Shown piece after piece: positions 7,382-13,847 of a stretch of 23,791 bases of DNA (position 1 is its first letter; the number at the start of each line of letters is the position of its first letter). Made by a program: the position numbers and the translations under genes. The notes under the pieces are model-generated. The model had not been told where the DNA came from and did not search any database. It saw nothing but the letters and a program-made list of their open reading frames with translations. The stretch spans positions 877 to 24,667 of the forward strand of contig DOKO01000468.1 of NCBI GenBank assembly GCA_003510825.1, read 5' to 3'. The stretch comes from Stenotrophomonas sp. (GTDB lineage: Bacteria; Pseudomonadota; Gammaproteobacteria; Xanthomonadales; Xanthomonadaceae).

Positions 7382-9517
7382 TCAGAAGCGATGGTCGAGG
7401 GTGAACTCGACGCGGCGGTCCGCGCCCAGCAGCCACTGCGTGCTGGTGTAGTACGCCGCGGCGTAGTACGCCTTGTCGAACACGTTGAACAGCCGCGCGC
7501 TGACCCGGGTACGCGGCGCCGCCTGCCAGGTCAGGGCCAGGTCGGTGGTGCTGTAGCCCGGCAGTTCCAGCGTGTTGGCGTTGTCCGCGTAACGCTTGCC
7601 GACATAGCGCGCGCCACCGGCCACGGTCAAGTCCGGCAGGAACTGCCAGCTCAGCCACACGTTCGCCATCCGCTCGGCCACGTTCGGCGGCACGTTGCCA
7701 TCGCGCGAGACCACCACCGCCGGCGAGCCGGTGGCTTCCAGGAAGTCCTCGAATTCGGCCTTCAACACCGTGGCATTCGCATCCAGCGACCAGTGCGGTG
7801 CGAACGCCCAGTTCAACGACGCCTCGATGCCACGCGAGGTCTGCGCGCCCACCTGCACACGGCGATCGGGCTGCAGCGGATCACGGCTGAGCAGGCCAGT
7901 CTTGCGGATGCGGTACGCCGCCAGCGTCCACTCGCCGCCGTCGAAGGCCTGCTTCATGCCCACCTCGAACTGCCGGCCCTTGGCCAGGTCGAACGCACCG
8001 TTGGCCGGGCTGATCATCAGCAGGCCACTGACCGGATCGGCCGCCTGCGAATACTGCGCGTAGAGGCTCAAGGTCGGCCGCAGCGCGAATACCGTACCCG
8101 TGCGCCAGCCGGTGCTGCTGTAGGTCTTGGAGAACGCTGCCGCGCCGCTGATGAGATCGGTGCGGTCGATGGTCGCGCGGTCATGGCGCAGCCCGCCCAG
8201 CACCGACCAGCGCTCAGTGAGCGTCAGGTGGTCTTCGGCAAACAGCGCGTACTGCTCGGCGCTGTTGCGGTAGCGCGGCAGGTTGGGGGCATCGCTGGCG
8301 AACTCGCCCGGCACCGGATGGAACGGATCGACCGGCCCGGAGCTGCCGGCGTAGGTGTTGTTGGTGTGCTTGAAGTGCGCGCGGTTGGCATCCAGGCCCA
8401 CCGCGAAACTGTTGGCCAGCCCACCCACCTGCCCCTGCACGCGCAGCGTCGAAGTCAGCCCGGTCTGGTCCTGGTTGTGGGTGATCTGCGTGTTGTCCGA
8501 GCGATCAATCAGACCCGTGGCATCGTTGTAGACGTAGGCCTCGGCATTGCGCCAGTCACGCTGGCTGTCGATCTGGTAGACACGCGTGCGCCACTCGACG
8601 TTCGCGGTCGGCGTCCACAGCGCATCCAGCTGGGTCCAGCGGTCACGGAAGCGGATCTCGCTGTCAGCCACGTTGTAGTTGCGGTGGCGCAGCGCATCCA
8701 GCTGGCGGCCATCCACCAGCGGCGTGCCGAAGTAGCGCATCGGCTGCTGGTAGCCCTGCGCATGGGTCAGGGTCAGCTGCAGGTCCGTGCGCGGCTGCCA
8801 CAGCAGTGCGCCGGAGAACGTCGCATCGTTGTTGCGGCCACGGTCGACCCAGCCACCGCTGTAGTTGCCGCTCACATCCACCCGATAGGCCAGCGCCGGC
8901 GTCAGCGCACCGCCGCTGCCGAAGCCCAGGCGCGCGGTGTCCTCGGTGCCCACGGTGACACTGACTTCGTTCTCGATGGCACCGCGCGACGGCTTCTTCG
9001 GCACGATGTTGATGACCCCGCCAATGGCACCATCGCCATGGATGACCGAGGCCGGGCCGCGCAGTACTTCGATGCGCTCGATGGACCAGGTATCGAATGG
9101 GAAGGTGACGCCCACACCGCCGTACTGGCGCAGGCCGTCGTACAGGCGCATCACCGACGCGCCATCGGTGAAGCCGCGGCTGGACAGCGCGCTGAGGCCG
9201 TTGCCCGGGTGCGGCATCGCACTGATCGCACCCGCGCGGCTGATCGCATCGTTGAGGTTGCTGTCGCCGCGCTGTTCCAGCTGATCGCGGTCGATGACGG
9301 TGAGTGCGGCCGGCGTCTGCAGCACGCTCAGGCCAAGGGCGGAGCCCGCGCTGGGCACGGCCGACAGTTCGCCATGGCGGGTATCGACCACGCGCACGGT
9401 ATCCAGGGTGGTGGGGTCTGCCGCATCGGCGCGGGCCGGTGCGGTGTACAGGGCGCAGGCGCACAGCGCCGGCAGCGTCGCCCAGCGCAGGGCAACGACA
9501 TTCGGGTTCGTTTTCAT
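7382..9517 (-). CDS. TonB-dependent outer-membrane receptor (siderophore/metal type)
   Basis: The 711-aa protein starts with a signal peptide (about 30 residues, ending TAPARADA). A TonB-box-like stretch (DTVRVVD) follows. The plug domain carries the typical signatures: VIDRDQLEQRG, LSSRGFTDGASVMRLYDGLRQYGG, IERIEVLRGPASVIHGDGAIGGVINIVPKKP. The remainder is a 22-stranded-barrel-like sequence ending in the outer-membrane signal RRVEFTLDHRF with a terminal Phe. The plug motifs fit the TonB-siderophore receptor subfamily. The DUF2946-like upstream neighbour suggests copper as another candidate substrate. The PepSY gene follows almost directly on the same strand, so the two are co-transcribed. 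No Fur box was found upstream; instead a five-copy palindrome array lies just ahead of the start. Confidence 0.93.
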   Translation of the reverse strand: MKTNPNVVALRWATLPALCACALYTAPARADAADPTTLDTVRVVDTRHGELSAVPSAGSALGLSVLQTPAALTVIDRDQLEQRGDSNLNDAISRAGAISAMPHPGNGLSALSSRGFTDGASVMRLYDGLRQYGGVGVTFPFDTWSIERIEVLRGPASVIHGDGAIGGVINIVPKKPSRGAIENEVSVTVGTEDTARLGFGSGGALTPALAYRVDVSGNYSGGWVDRGRNNDATFSGALLWQPRTDLQLTLTHAQGYQQPMRYFGTPLVDGRQLDALRHRNYNVADSEIRFRDRWTQLDALWTPTANVEWRTRVYQIDSQRDWRNAEAYVYNDATGLIDRSDNTQITHNQDQTGLTSTLRVQGQVGGLANSFAVGLDANRAHFKHTNNTYAGSSGPVDPFHPVPGEFASDAPNLPRYRNSAEQYALFAEDHLTLTERWSVLGGLRHDRATIDRTDLISGAAAFSKTYSSTGWRTGTVFALRPTLSLYAQYSQAADPVSGLLMISPANGAFDLAKGRQFEVGMKQAFDGGEWTLAAYRIRKTGLLSRDPLQPDRRVQVGAQTSRGIEASLNWAFAPHWSLDANATVLKAEFEDFLEATGSPAVVVSRDGNVPPNVAERMANVWLSWQFLPDLTVAGGARYVGKRYADNANTLELPGYSTTDLALTWQAAPRTRVSARLFNVFDKAYYAAAYYTSTQWLLGADRRVEFTLDHRF

Positions 9518-9577
9518 GTTTCCACGGCATGCAATGCCGCCCCTTCAACGAGGGCAGCAGAAAGAAAGTCGCACGCG

Positions 9578-9756
9578 GTTGCACCGGGCCATGACCCGGC
9601 GGCTTCAACCGAATCGGTAGCGCCGGGCCATGCCCGGCGGCCTAAACCAGATCGATAACACCGGACCATATCCGGCGGCCTCAACCAGATCGATATCACC
9701 GGACCATGCCCGGCGGCCTCAACCAGATCGGTAGCGCCGGGCCATGCCCGGCGGCT
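9578..9756. repeat. Tandem array of five SMAG-like palindromes
   Basis: Five palindromic units have centres (the AT of CCATG/CCATA) at 9591, 9630, 9668, 9706 and 9744, so the period is 38-39 bp. The best units read GTAGCGCCGGGC-CAT-GCCCGGCGGC; two (at 9654 and 9692) have drifted to GATAACACCGGA and GATATCACCGGA. The spacers share CTCAACCAGATCG. The array fills the gap between the DUF2946-like gene and the TonB receptor. It looks like amplified SMAG repeats and would form serial hairpins in a read-through transcript. Confidence 0.85.
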
Positions 9757-9770
9757 TTCGCGTACGCGGC

Positions 9771-10235
9771 TCAGCCAGCGAACGCCAGCGGTGGCCCACG
9801 AGCGCCCAGTGTCCCGCGCAGCCGCGAGGGCAGCGCTCTGACAGATCCCGCCAATGCCCGGCATACCGGCGCCAACGGCACCAGCAGCAGGAACGCCGCC
9901 ACCAGCAAGGTGATCAGGCGCGCCGCGATCAGGCAGTACTCGCAGTCCACGCCCATTTCATGCTCGGCGTGTGGATCGACCGCCGGTTTGGCGGCGGTCT
10001 CGTCGTGCCCCATCGCCATCGCATGGTGGTCGTGGTGCCCTGCCATCGCGTGCTGCGCGTGTTCGGCATGCGCGCTGTGATCCATCGCGCCATGATCCAT
10101 GCCCGCCATCACCGGCGCGGCGGCTGGCATCGGCCCATGGGCCATCCAGCGGCTGACCAGCGGGGCAAGCAGCACCAGCAACATGGCAAGCCATGCCAGG
10201 GTCTGGAACCGGCGGTGGAATCGGGGGCGACGCAC
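9771..10235 (-). CDS. DUF2946-like His/Met-rich membrane protein, probably copper-related
   Basis: The 154-aa product begins with a hydrophobic signal-anchor (TLAWLAMLLVLLAPLVSRWMAHG). A strongly His/Met-rich periplasmic stretch follows (MAGMDHGAMDHSAHAEHAQHAM, then HHDHHAMAMGHD). A CEYC motif at about residue 100 precedes a second hydrophobic helix (LITLLVAAFLLLVPLAP). The CxxC placed before the last helix and the short length fit DUF2946, whose genes usually sit beside TonB-dependent copper receptors and PepSY proteins. The context is the same here: receptor and PepSY genes follow on the same strand. A role in copper handling or sensing is inferred. The start appears to be GTG at 10235; a TAGAAT box at 10244-10249 on the minus strand lies directly upstream, suggesting a very short leader. 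Confidence 0.75.
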   Translation of the reverse strand: MRRPRFHRRFQTLAWLAMLLVLLAPLVSRWMAHGPMPAAAPVMAGMDHGAMDHSAHAEHAQHAMAGHHDHHAMAMGHDETAAKPAVDPHAEHEMGVDCEYCLIAARLITLLVAAFLLLVPLAPVCRALAGSVRALPSRLRGTLGARGPPLAFAG

Positions 10236-10312
10236 CCGCCCATTCTACGGCGCGGCGGCCAACCCTGGACCACGTTCAGGGTTTTGCCCCTGCGACACGG
10301 TGACGCAGGCAA

Positions 10313-10693
10313 TCAGCTCACGTACTGCGCCACGCCATTCCCGAACGACCAGTTCTCCGGCTTCACTTCCACCAGATTGATGAACACGTCCTCGCGGCGG
10401 ACGCCCACCGCCTCATGCAGGCCATTGGCAATGCCGAGGTAGAGCGCCTTCTTCTGCTCCTGCGTGCGCCCCTCGCTCCAGGTGATCTGCACGCAGATGA
10501 AGTCATCGGTGCGGGCCACGCCGAGGTAGCCGGGGTCGAAGACGAGGGTGCCGGCCTCGTGTTCCTGGAGGACCTGGAAGCGATCGTTTTCCGGCACGCC
10601 TACCGCGCGCAGGGCCTGGTAGACGGCCTCCCCCACGCGCTGCAGATAATCGGCGGATTTACCTTTGCGAAGATCGATACGGGCGAGCGGCAT
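10313..10693 (-). CDS. Tautomerase-superfamily protein
   Basis: The 126-aa protein starts MPLARIDLRKGK, placing the catalytic N-terminal proline (Pro2 before Met removal) of the 4-oxalocrotonate tautomerase superfamily. The double-length, two-repeat size of about 126 aa is close to the malonate-semialdehyde-decarboxylase / MIF-like subgroup. LQRVGEAVYQALRAVGVPENDRFQVL and YLGIANGLHEAVGVRREDVFINLVEV match its first and second beta-alpha-beta units. It probably catalyses a keto-enol tautomerisation or related step; the substrate is unknown. It is encoded between the DUF2946-like gene and a small exported protein, all on the minus strand, without clear functional linkage. Confidence 0.85.
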   Translation of the reverse strand: MPLARIDLRKGKSADYLQRVGEAVYQALRAVGVPENDRFQVLQEHEAGTLVFDPGYLGVARTDDFICVQITWSEGRTQEQKKALYLGIANGLHEAVGVRREDVFINLVEVKPENWSFGNGVAQYVS

Positions 10694-10735
10694 GGGGGAT
10701 GTCCCGGGCAGATGGAGGGGACACGATGCGCCCGC

Positions 10736-11167
10736 CTACTGGTTTTTCATGTGAATGGCCTGCACCCCGGTCAGCATTCCTGCGCCATCGAAACGGAAGG
10801 TCATCAGGATCGAGCGGGCATCGGGGTCGAACATGGCGCGGCCCCTGTCATCGCGCACGATCAAGGCGCCAGAGGCCTGCTCCACCACGTGTGCGCTGTC
10901 GATGCCCTTGAACGCAGCAAGCACCTGCGCCCGCGACAGCCCAACAGGCAGATAACGGCTGACGATGGGGGTCACGTCCAGCTGCTCGAAGCCGACGGGC
11001 TTCTTCGAGGCATAGACCTCGCCGAGCATCGCCTTGATGTCCGGCGTTGCGACGCGCTTGGCGCTGATGCCGGACGCAGGTGGCGCGGCGCGGGCTACGG
11101 GAGACAACAGCATCCCCAGTGCGATGGCACTGAATGCGAACCACATCATCCGCGATGGAATTCCCAT
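10736..11167 (-). CDS. Small exported hypothetical protein
   Basis: I do not recognise the family. The 143-aa product has a clear signal peptide (about residues 1-29, MMWFAFSAIALGMLLSPVARA). A mature domain of about 110 aa follows, with one long helix-rich part (ATPDIKAMLGEVYASKKP) and a C-terminal strand region ending FDGAGMLTGVQAIHMKNQ. The ATG at 11167 is preceded by AAGGA six bases upstream, which fixes the start; longer in-frame starts lack a signal peptide at the N terminus. GC and codon use match the core genome. It probably acts in the periplasm. Confidence 0.75.
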   Translation of the reverse strand: MGIPSRMMWFAFSAIALGMLLSPVARAAPPASGISAKRVATPDIKAMLGEVYASKKPVGFEQLDVTPIVSRYLPVGLSRAQVLAAFKGIDSAHVVEQASGALIVRDDRGRAMFDPDARSILMTFRFDGAGMLTGVQAIHMKNQ

Positions 11168-11560
11168 GATCCGTCCTTGTGTACTCATGTGAGGGGCAGG
11201 CAATGCCAAATCTACGCCAGGACGGCTATCGGAGACAGCGCGTGGCCCGAGGCTGTCGCTACGCGATATGACGGGTTCGGCCCGCATACGCGCGTCGAGG
11301 CCTGTCGCCCGCCGCTCAAGTCCGTTTCGCGATGGCTTCAGGCCCATGTGGCCAGTGAGCGGGCGCACAGAACGGCCCACCGCCCTGCCATCAGCGCGTT
11401 CTTGCAACTTTCCTCACTGACTTCCGTGTTTGCACGAATCGATGATCGCCTCGCCGAGGCAGATTGCCTTGGTCGGGATTGGCGTCTCGAATAAATGAAA
11501 AGATTTACACGACGTTGCGATCTTCATCGCAGCAGAGAGAATGCACCGGCTGCCTGCTAT
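11168..11560. other. Intergenic region without recognised gene
   Basis: About 390 bp between the small exported protein and the structured leader. Reading frames here are short and have no recognisable domain or ribosome site. It must contain the promoter for the leader RNA at 11561, but I could not find a convincing -35/-10 pair. GC falls towards the right end (AATAAATGAAAAGATT near 11490). Confidence 0.4.
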
Positions 11561-11687
11561 GGCGGGCGGTGCGTGGGGATCGCGAGATCCGCCAGGCGTT
11601 TTCTCCGTGTGAGTCTTTCTGCCTTGGTACGCCAACCCGCACCGTCCGCCACCTTCCCTCCTGAAGGTGGCTCTACGCCAGTGAGGG
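11561..11687 (+). promoter_or_regulatory. Structured 5' leader, candidate cis-regulatory RNA
   Basis: A 13-bp outer helix pairs 11561-11573 with 11638-11650, with one G-T wobble. It encloses a hairpin GGATC-GCGA-GATCC at 11577-11590, closed by a GNRA tetraloop, and a second helix GGCGT/ACGCC (11595-11599 with 11629-11633). A further hairpin CCACCTTC/GAAGGTGG follows at 11649-11670. Its loop region contains CCCTC (11656-11660), which can pair with the Shine-Dalgarno GAGGG at 11683-11687. The gene ATG is at 11695. The layout suggests control of translation; the ligand or partner is unknown. I know of no RNA family name I can assign with confidence. Confidence 0.55.
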
Positions 11688-11694
11688 TTTCGCC

Positions 11695-12102
11695 ATGAGC
11701 AATCAAACCGTATCCCACCCGCGCCTGCACGCGCTTGTCGACGACCTCGCCAACGATGTGCCCGAGGATCTCGCACGTGAGATCGAGTGCGCATTGAACG
11801 AACAGAATCTGCCTGTGCAGGCACCCGCGTTCTTCGTCTGCCTTGATGCCATCCGCCAAGGTGATGGTGCAGATGGTCAGCCATGCCACGCCCGCAGGAT
11901 CAGCGCCGACAATCACGCATCACTCAGTCGCTCGCTGGCGGGGCCCAGCGCGCTGCTGGATCTGCTGCAAGCCGCAGACCGTGCGCGTGTCGACGGTGGG
12001 CCGGGAGAACAGCTGGGCAGCTTCCACACCGATGGTTTGATCGTGGCGGCGCGGCAACTGGTGCGCGAGGCCACTCATTGCTTGGAGCGCGGAACGCCCT
12101 GA
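11695..12102 (+). CDS. Hypothetical small protein behind a structured leader
   Basis: This 135-aa protein is not recognised. It is acidic and helical, with no signal peptide: an N-terminal helical segment (PRLHALVDDLANDVPEDLAREIECALNEQ), a central basic part (CHARRISADNHASLSRSL), and a C-terminal helix (DGLIVAARQLVREATHCLERG). The ATG at 11695 has GAGGG seven bases upstream. An overlapping minus-strand frame of 119 aa at 11557-11916 would also cover the leader, but it has no domain and reads through the hairpins, so I regard it as a shadow. The upstream RNA structure points to post-transcriptional control. Confidence 0.6.
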   Translation: MSNQTVSHPRLHALVDDLANDVPEDLAREIECALNEQNLPVQAPAFFVCLDAIRQGDGADGQPCHARRISADNHASLSRSLAGPSALLDLLQAADRARVDGGPGEQLGSFHTDGLIVAARQLVREATHCLERGTP

Positions 12103-12144
12103 ACGCCTTGGCTACAATCGCGGAGGGAATCGCAGGAAACCGCA

Positions 12145-12207
12145 ATGGACGCCGAACACCTGGAGTACTTCAAGGCTGCGCTGGAAGGCCGCGCAACCGG
12201 AGCTTGA
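12145..12207 (+). pseudogene. Short 5' gene fragment or 20-aa peptide at the core/accessory boundary
   Basis: An ATG with AGGA eight bases upstream opens a frame of only 20 residues (MDAEHLEYFKAALEGRATGA). A TACAAT box lies at 12113-12118. The amphipathic start resembles the head of a longer helical protein cut off at about 12200. GC drops immediately after it, so it may be a core gene truncated when the foreign DNA to the right arrived. A genuine small peptide cannot be excluded. Confidence 0.35.
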
Positions 12208-12546
12208 AAGGTATGATTTTCTGTCAACCTAGAGTCACGACCACTGCGGTTGAATCACCCTGCCCTGCTGCGGCGTAAGCTCGACCAGCTTTTTGGGTCA
12301 GCGGGATGATGCCGAGCATCCGTCGTTCGTTGTGGGCAGCATGCCTGCCCGTACGATACGGAACCATCAATTGCCAAGTGACTAAACGGGCGACCACCAC
12401 GCTTACTCCCTGACCCGTCAGCCGCCTTCGAAGATGAAGACCGAAAGGCGGGATATCCGCTTATTCCGTCTCGCTAAGGCACCGTGCTACGACCTATTCC
12501 ATAACCTCTGCCGGACAAATCCGGAAAAGAGACCTCAGTAAGACGT
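12208..12546. other. Gene-poor stretch at the left boundary of accessory DNA
   Basis: No convincing coding frame or known RNA. The sequence is AT-richer than the core to the left. A 7-bp inverted repeat CCGCCTT/AAGGCGG lies at 12422-12451. I see no tRNA fragment, integrase or insertion-sequence end here. Confidence 0.4.
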
Positions 12547-13071
12547 TTAGAGGACAATCTCCGGCCTCAATGCTCGAATCTCAGCTACCACTTTACCCAC
12601 GATGGCAGCACAGTGATGGAAGAATTCATCATCTGCTCTCACTAAGAAATCCAGCTCAGAAAGATCGCCCTCTTCGAAGACCTCGTCTTCGGCACGCACC
12701 TTGAACGGAAGCTCATTCCGTCGCGCCAGTAGTTCGCTGTGACTACGGCCGGCCCCATGCTTCAAGACGTTGATAGCCAACAAAGTATCCGCAAAGCTCT
12801 TTTCGAGATCTGCGTGCCCACCCTCCTGAAGTACCGCGCGAGCAGAGCAGAAACCATTCTCCACGCCAAGCGCCCGCTGCAGAGCAGCCTCAAACATTGA
12901 GACGAAGCCGACAGAAGTCATCGCGCGCTGCAGCTCAATTGCCTGTAGCCCCTTAACAAGCACTGTACTTCCTGACTCTTGCAGGAGTGCAAGCACGTGC
13001 TGCCTCGCCTCCTCGGTACCGCTTGTTGTCATTGCAAAACAACGATCTGCAAGCTCGGAAAAGGGATGCAC
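12547..13071 (-). CDS. Hypothetical accessory protein
   Basis: I do not recognise this 174-aa protein. It looks mostly alpha-helical and acidic. The central part reads DTLLAINVLKHGAGRSHSELLARR, followed by an acidic segment (VRAEDEVFEEGDLSELDFLVRADDEFFHH) and a helical C terminus. The R-x-x-H in GRSHSEL faintly recalls HEPN-type proteins, but the spacing is shorter than the usual R-x4-6-H, so I do not claim it. The start is probably GTG at 13071, with GAGG seven bases upstream; an internal ATG at 13032 lacks a ribosome site. GC is well below the core. It lies in the stretch I interpret as the cargo end of an older element. Confidence 0.65.
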   Translation of the reverse strand: MHPFSELADRCFAMTTSGTEEARQHVLALLQESGSTVLVKGLQAIELQRAMTSVGFVSMFEAALQRALGVENGFCSARAVLQEGGHADLEKSFADTLLAINVLKHGAGRSHSELLARRNELPFKVRAEDEVFEEGDLSELDFLVRADDEFFHHCAAIVGKVVAEIRALRPEIVL

Positions 13072-13321
13072 CTTAGGGCCTCATTGGTATTTATCCCGCA
13101 ATGATGGCAATTCCCTCTCCCCATGACGGAGAAAGCTCAAGGCAGCCTCAATGCGATAGCCAGCCGACAGGGGTGCGGCAGCCCATGACCGGCGGCTTTT
13201 TGCCCCTGATCATCAACCGACGATTACACCCGGACATAGATCACCGAGAAGAGGATGAATCAAAAATATTGCCAGTCGATTCTGGACAGACTTATCTAAA
13301 GTGGCGAGTACAAGACACGCT

Positions 13322-13549
13322 TCAATCTTCAGAATTTTCGAGGTCCAGGATGTCCGTTTCCCGAGTGAATACTTGGATACCGGCCCGAGTGGCCAGAGCA
13401 TTCAAAAGCTCTTGTGCCTTTGGACCCTCGACGATGTATACACCCGGTTTCCACGGACTCACCGTGTGCCCTTCGAAACCTTCCTTCATCAAACGATCAA
13501 ACTCGCTCGGTTGATCAGAATGCGCAACAAGAGTGGGCCACAAAGCCAT
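13322..13549 (-). CDS. Small hypothetical protein
   Basis: The 75-aa product is not recognised. It begins MALWPTLVAHSDQPSEF and carries a central WKPGVYIVEGPKAQELLNALATRAGIQVF, which looks like a small alpha/beta fold, and an acidic tail. The ATG at 13547-13549 has AGGAC about nine bases upstream. It lies between the 174-aa gene and the left copy of the att repeat, on the same strand as the former, separated from it by about 250 bp without features. Probably native to the accessory segment. Confidence 0.55.
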   Translation of the reverse strand: MALWPTLVAHSDQPSEFDRLMKEGFEGHTVSPWKPGVYIVEGPKAQELLNALATRAGIQVFTRETDILDLENSED

Positions 13550-13603
13550 TGTAGGAAGTCCTATCCAAGTTCACGAAGATGCTCCGGCGAGCATCTTACA
13601 GGG

Positions 13604-13623
13604 TGCACTTACTCTGCACACAG
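13604..13623 (+). repeat. Degenerate integrase-arm-like repeat, left outer copy
   Basis: TGCACTTAC at 13604-13612 is followed after 3 bp by GCAC at 13616-13619, with a different continuation. It matches the paired motif TGCACTTAC-N3-GCACTTAC found intact at 13823 and 23612. It lies on the outer side of the left att repeat, in the same position relative to the hairpin terminator as at the right end. Confidence 0.5.
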
Positions 13624-13625
13624 AA

Positions 13626-13651
13626 AAAAGCCGGCTCAAGGCCGGCTTCTT
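13626..13651. terminator. Hairpin terminator beside the left att repeat
   Basis: AAGCCGGC at 13628-13635 pairs with GCCGGCTT at 13641-13648 around the loop TCAAG, flanked by a run of A on the left and CTT on the right. On the minus strand this is a hairpin followed by T residues. It lies downstream of the tRNA 3' fragment, just as the matching hairpin at 23634-23658 lies downstream of the complete tRNA. Confidence 0.7.
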
Positions 13652-13668
13652 CATATCACCTGAAAAAA

Positions 13669-13728
13669 TCAGGGATCTATTTGGTGGGCGGTACAGGGAT
13701 CGAACCTGTGACCCTTGCCGTGTGAAGG
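13669..13728. repeat. Left att direct repeat containing a 3' fragment of tRNA-Val
   Basis: This 60-bp stretch is repeated at 23676-23735 with one mismatch (13677 C versus 23684 T). Positions 13682-13728 equal the last 47 nt of the tRNA-Val gene on the minus strand: anticodon loop, T arm, acceptor 3' strand and CCA. The sequence stops matching a tRNA right after the anticodon loop, so this is a displaced 3' end, not a functional tRNA. It marks the distal boundary of the element. Confidence 0.9.
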
Positions 13729-13822
13729 ACGACCTAAGCCCTTGCGGCACAAGGGAATGACGCGAAACCCCTTGATTTTCTGTGTCGTTGCGTCCCGCTG
13801 AATTTGGCCGCACACTGCAATT

Positions 13823-13843
13823 TGCACTTACGACGCACTTACG
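13823..13843 (+). repeat. Integrase-arm-like direct repeat upstream of int
   Basis: Two copies of GCACTTACG start 12 bp apart (TGCACTTAC-N3-GCACTTAC), five bases upstream of the integrase ATG. The same pair occurs at 23612-23632 beside the other att repeat. One helical-turn spacing and location at both element ends suggest integrase arm-type or excisionase sites. Confidence 0.6.
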
Positions 13844-13847
13844 GACC

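Noticed and set aside
7391..9658. 755-aa plus-strand open frame opposite the TonB receptor
   Set aside because: Low-complexity, Arg/Ala/Gln-rich antisense shadow; the minus strand encodes a clear receptor with signal peptide and C-terminal Phe.
10259..10284. Hairpin AACCCTG/CAGGGTT followed by TT
   Set aside because: Its T run is on the plus strand while the flanking genes are on the minus strand, so it does not fit as their terminator.
11557..11916. 119-aa minus-strand frame over the structured leader
   Set aside because: No domain, it overlaps the plus-strand gene, and it is explained by the antisense of the leader hairpins. A conserved antisense peptide is not excluded, but I cannot support it.
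12277..12294. Short hairpin AAGCT/AGCTT followed by T residues
   Set aside because: Only five base pairs, with no gene clearly ending there; too weak for a terminator call.
12547..13071. 174-aa protein considered as a HEPN toxin
   Set aside because: The R-x-x-H spacing does not match the HEPN R-x4-6-H motif, and no partner nucleotidyltransferase or antitoxin is adjacent.
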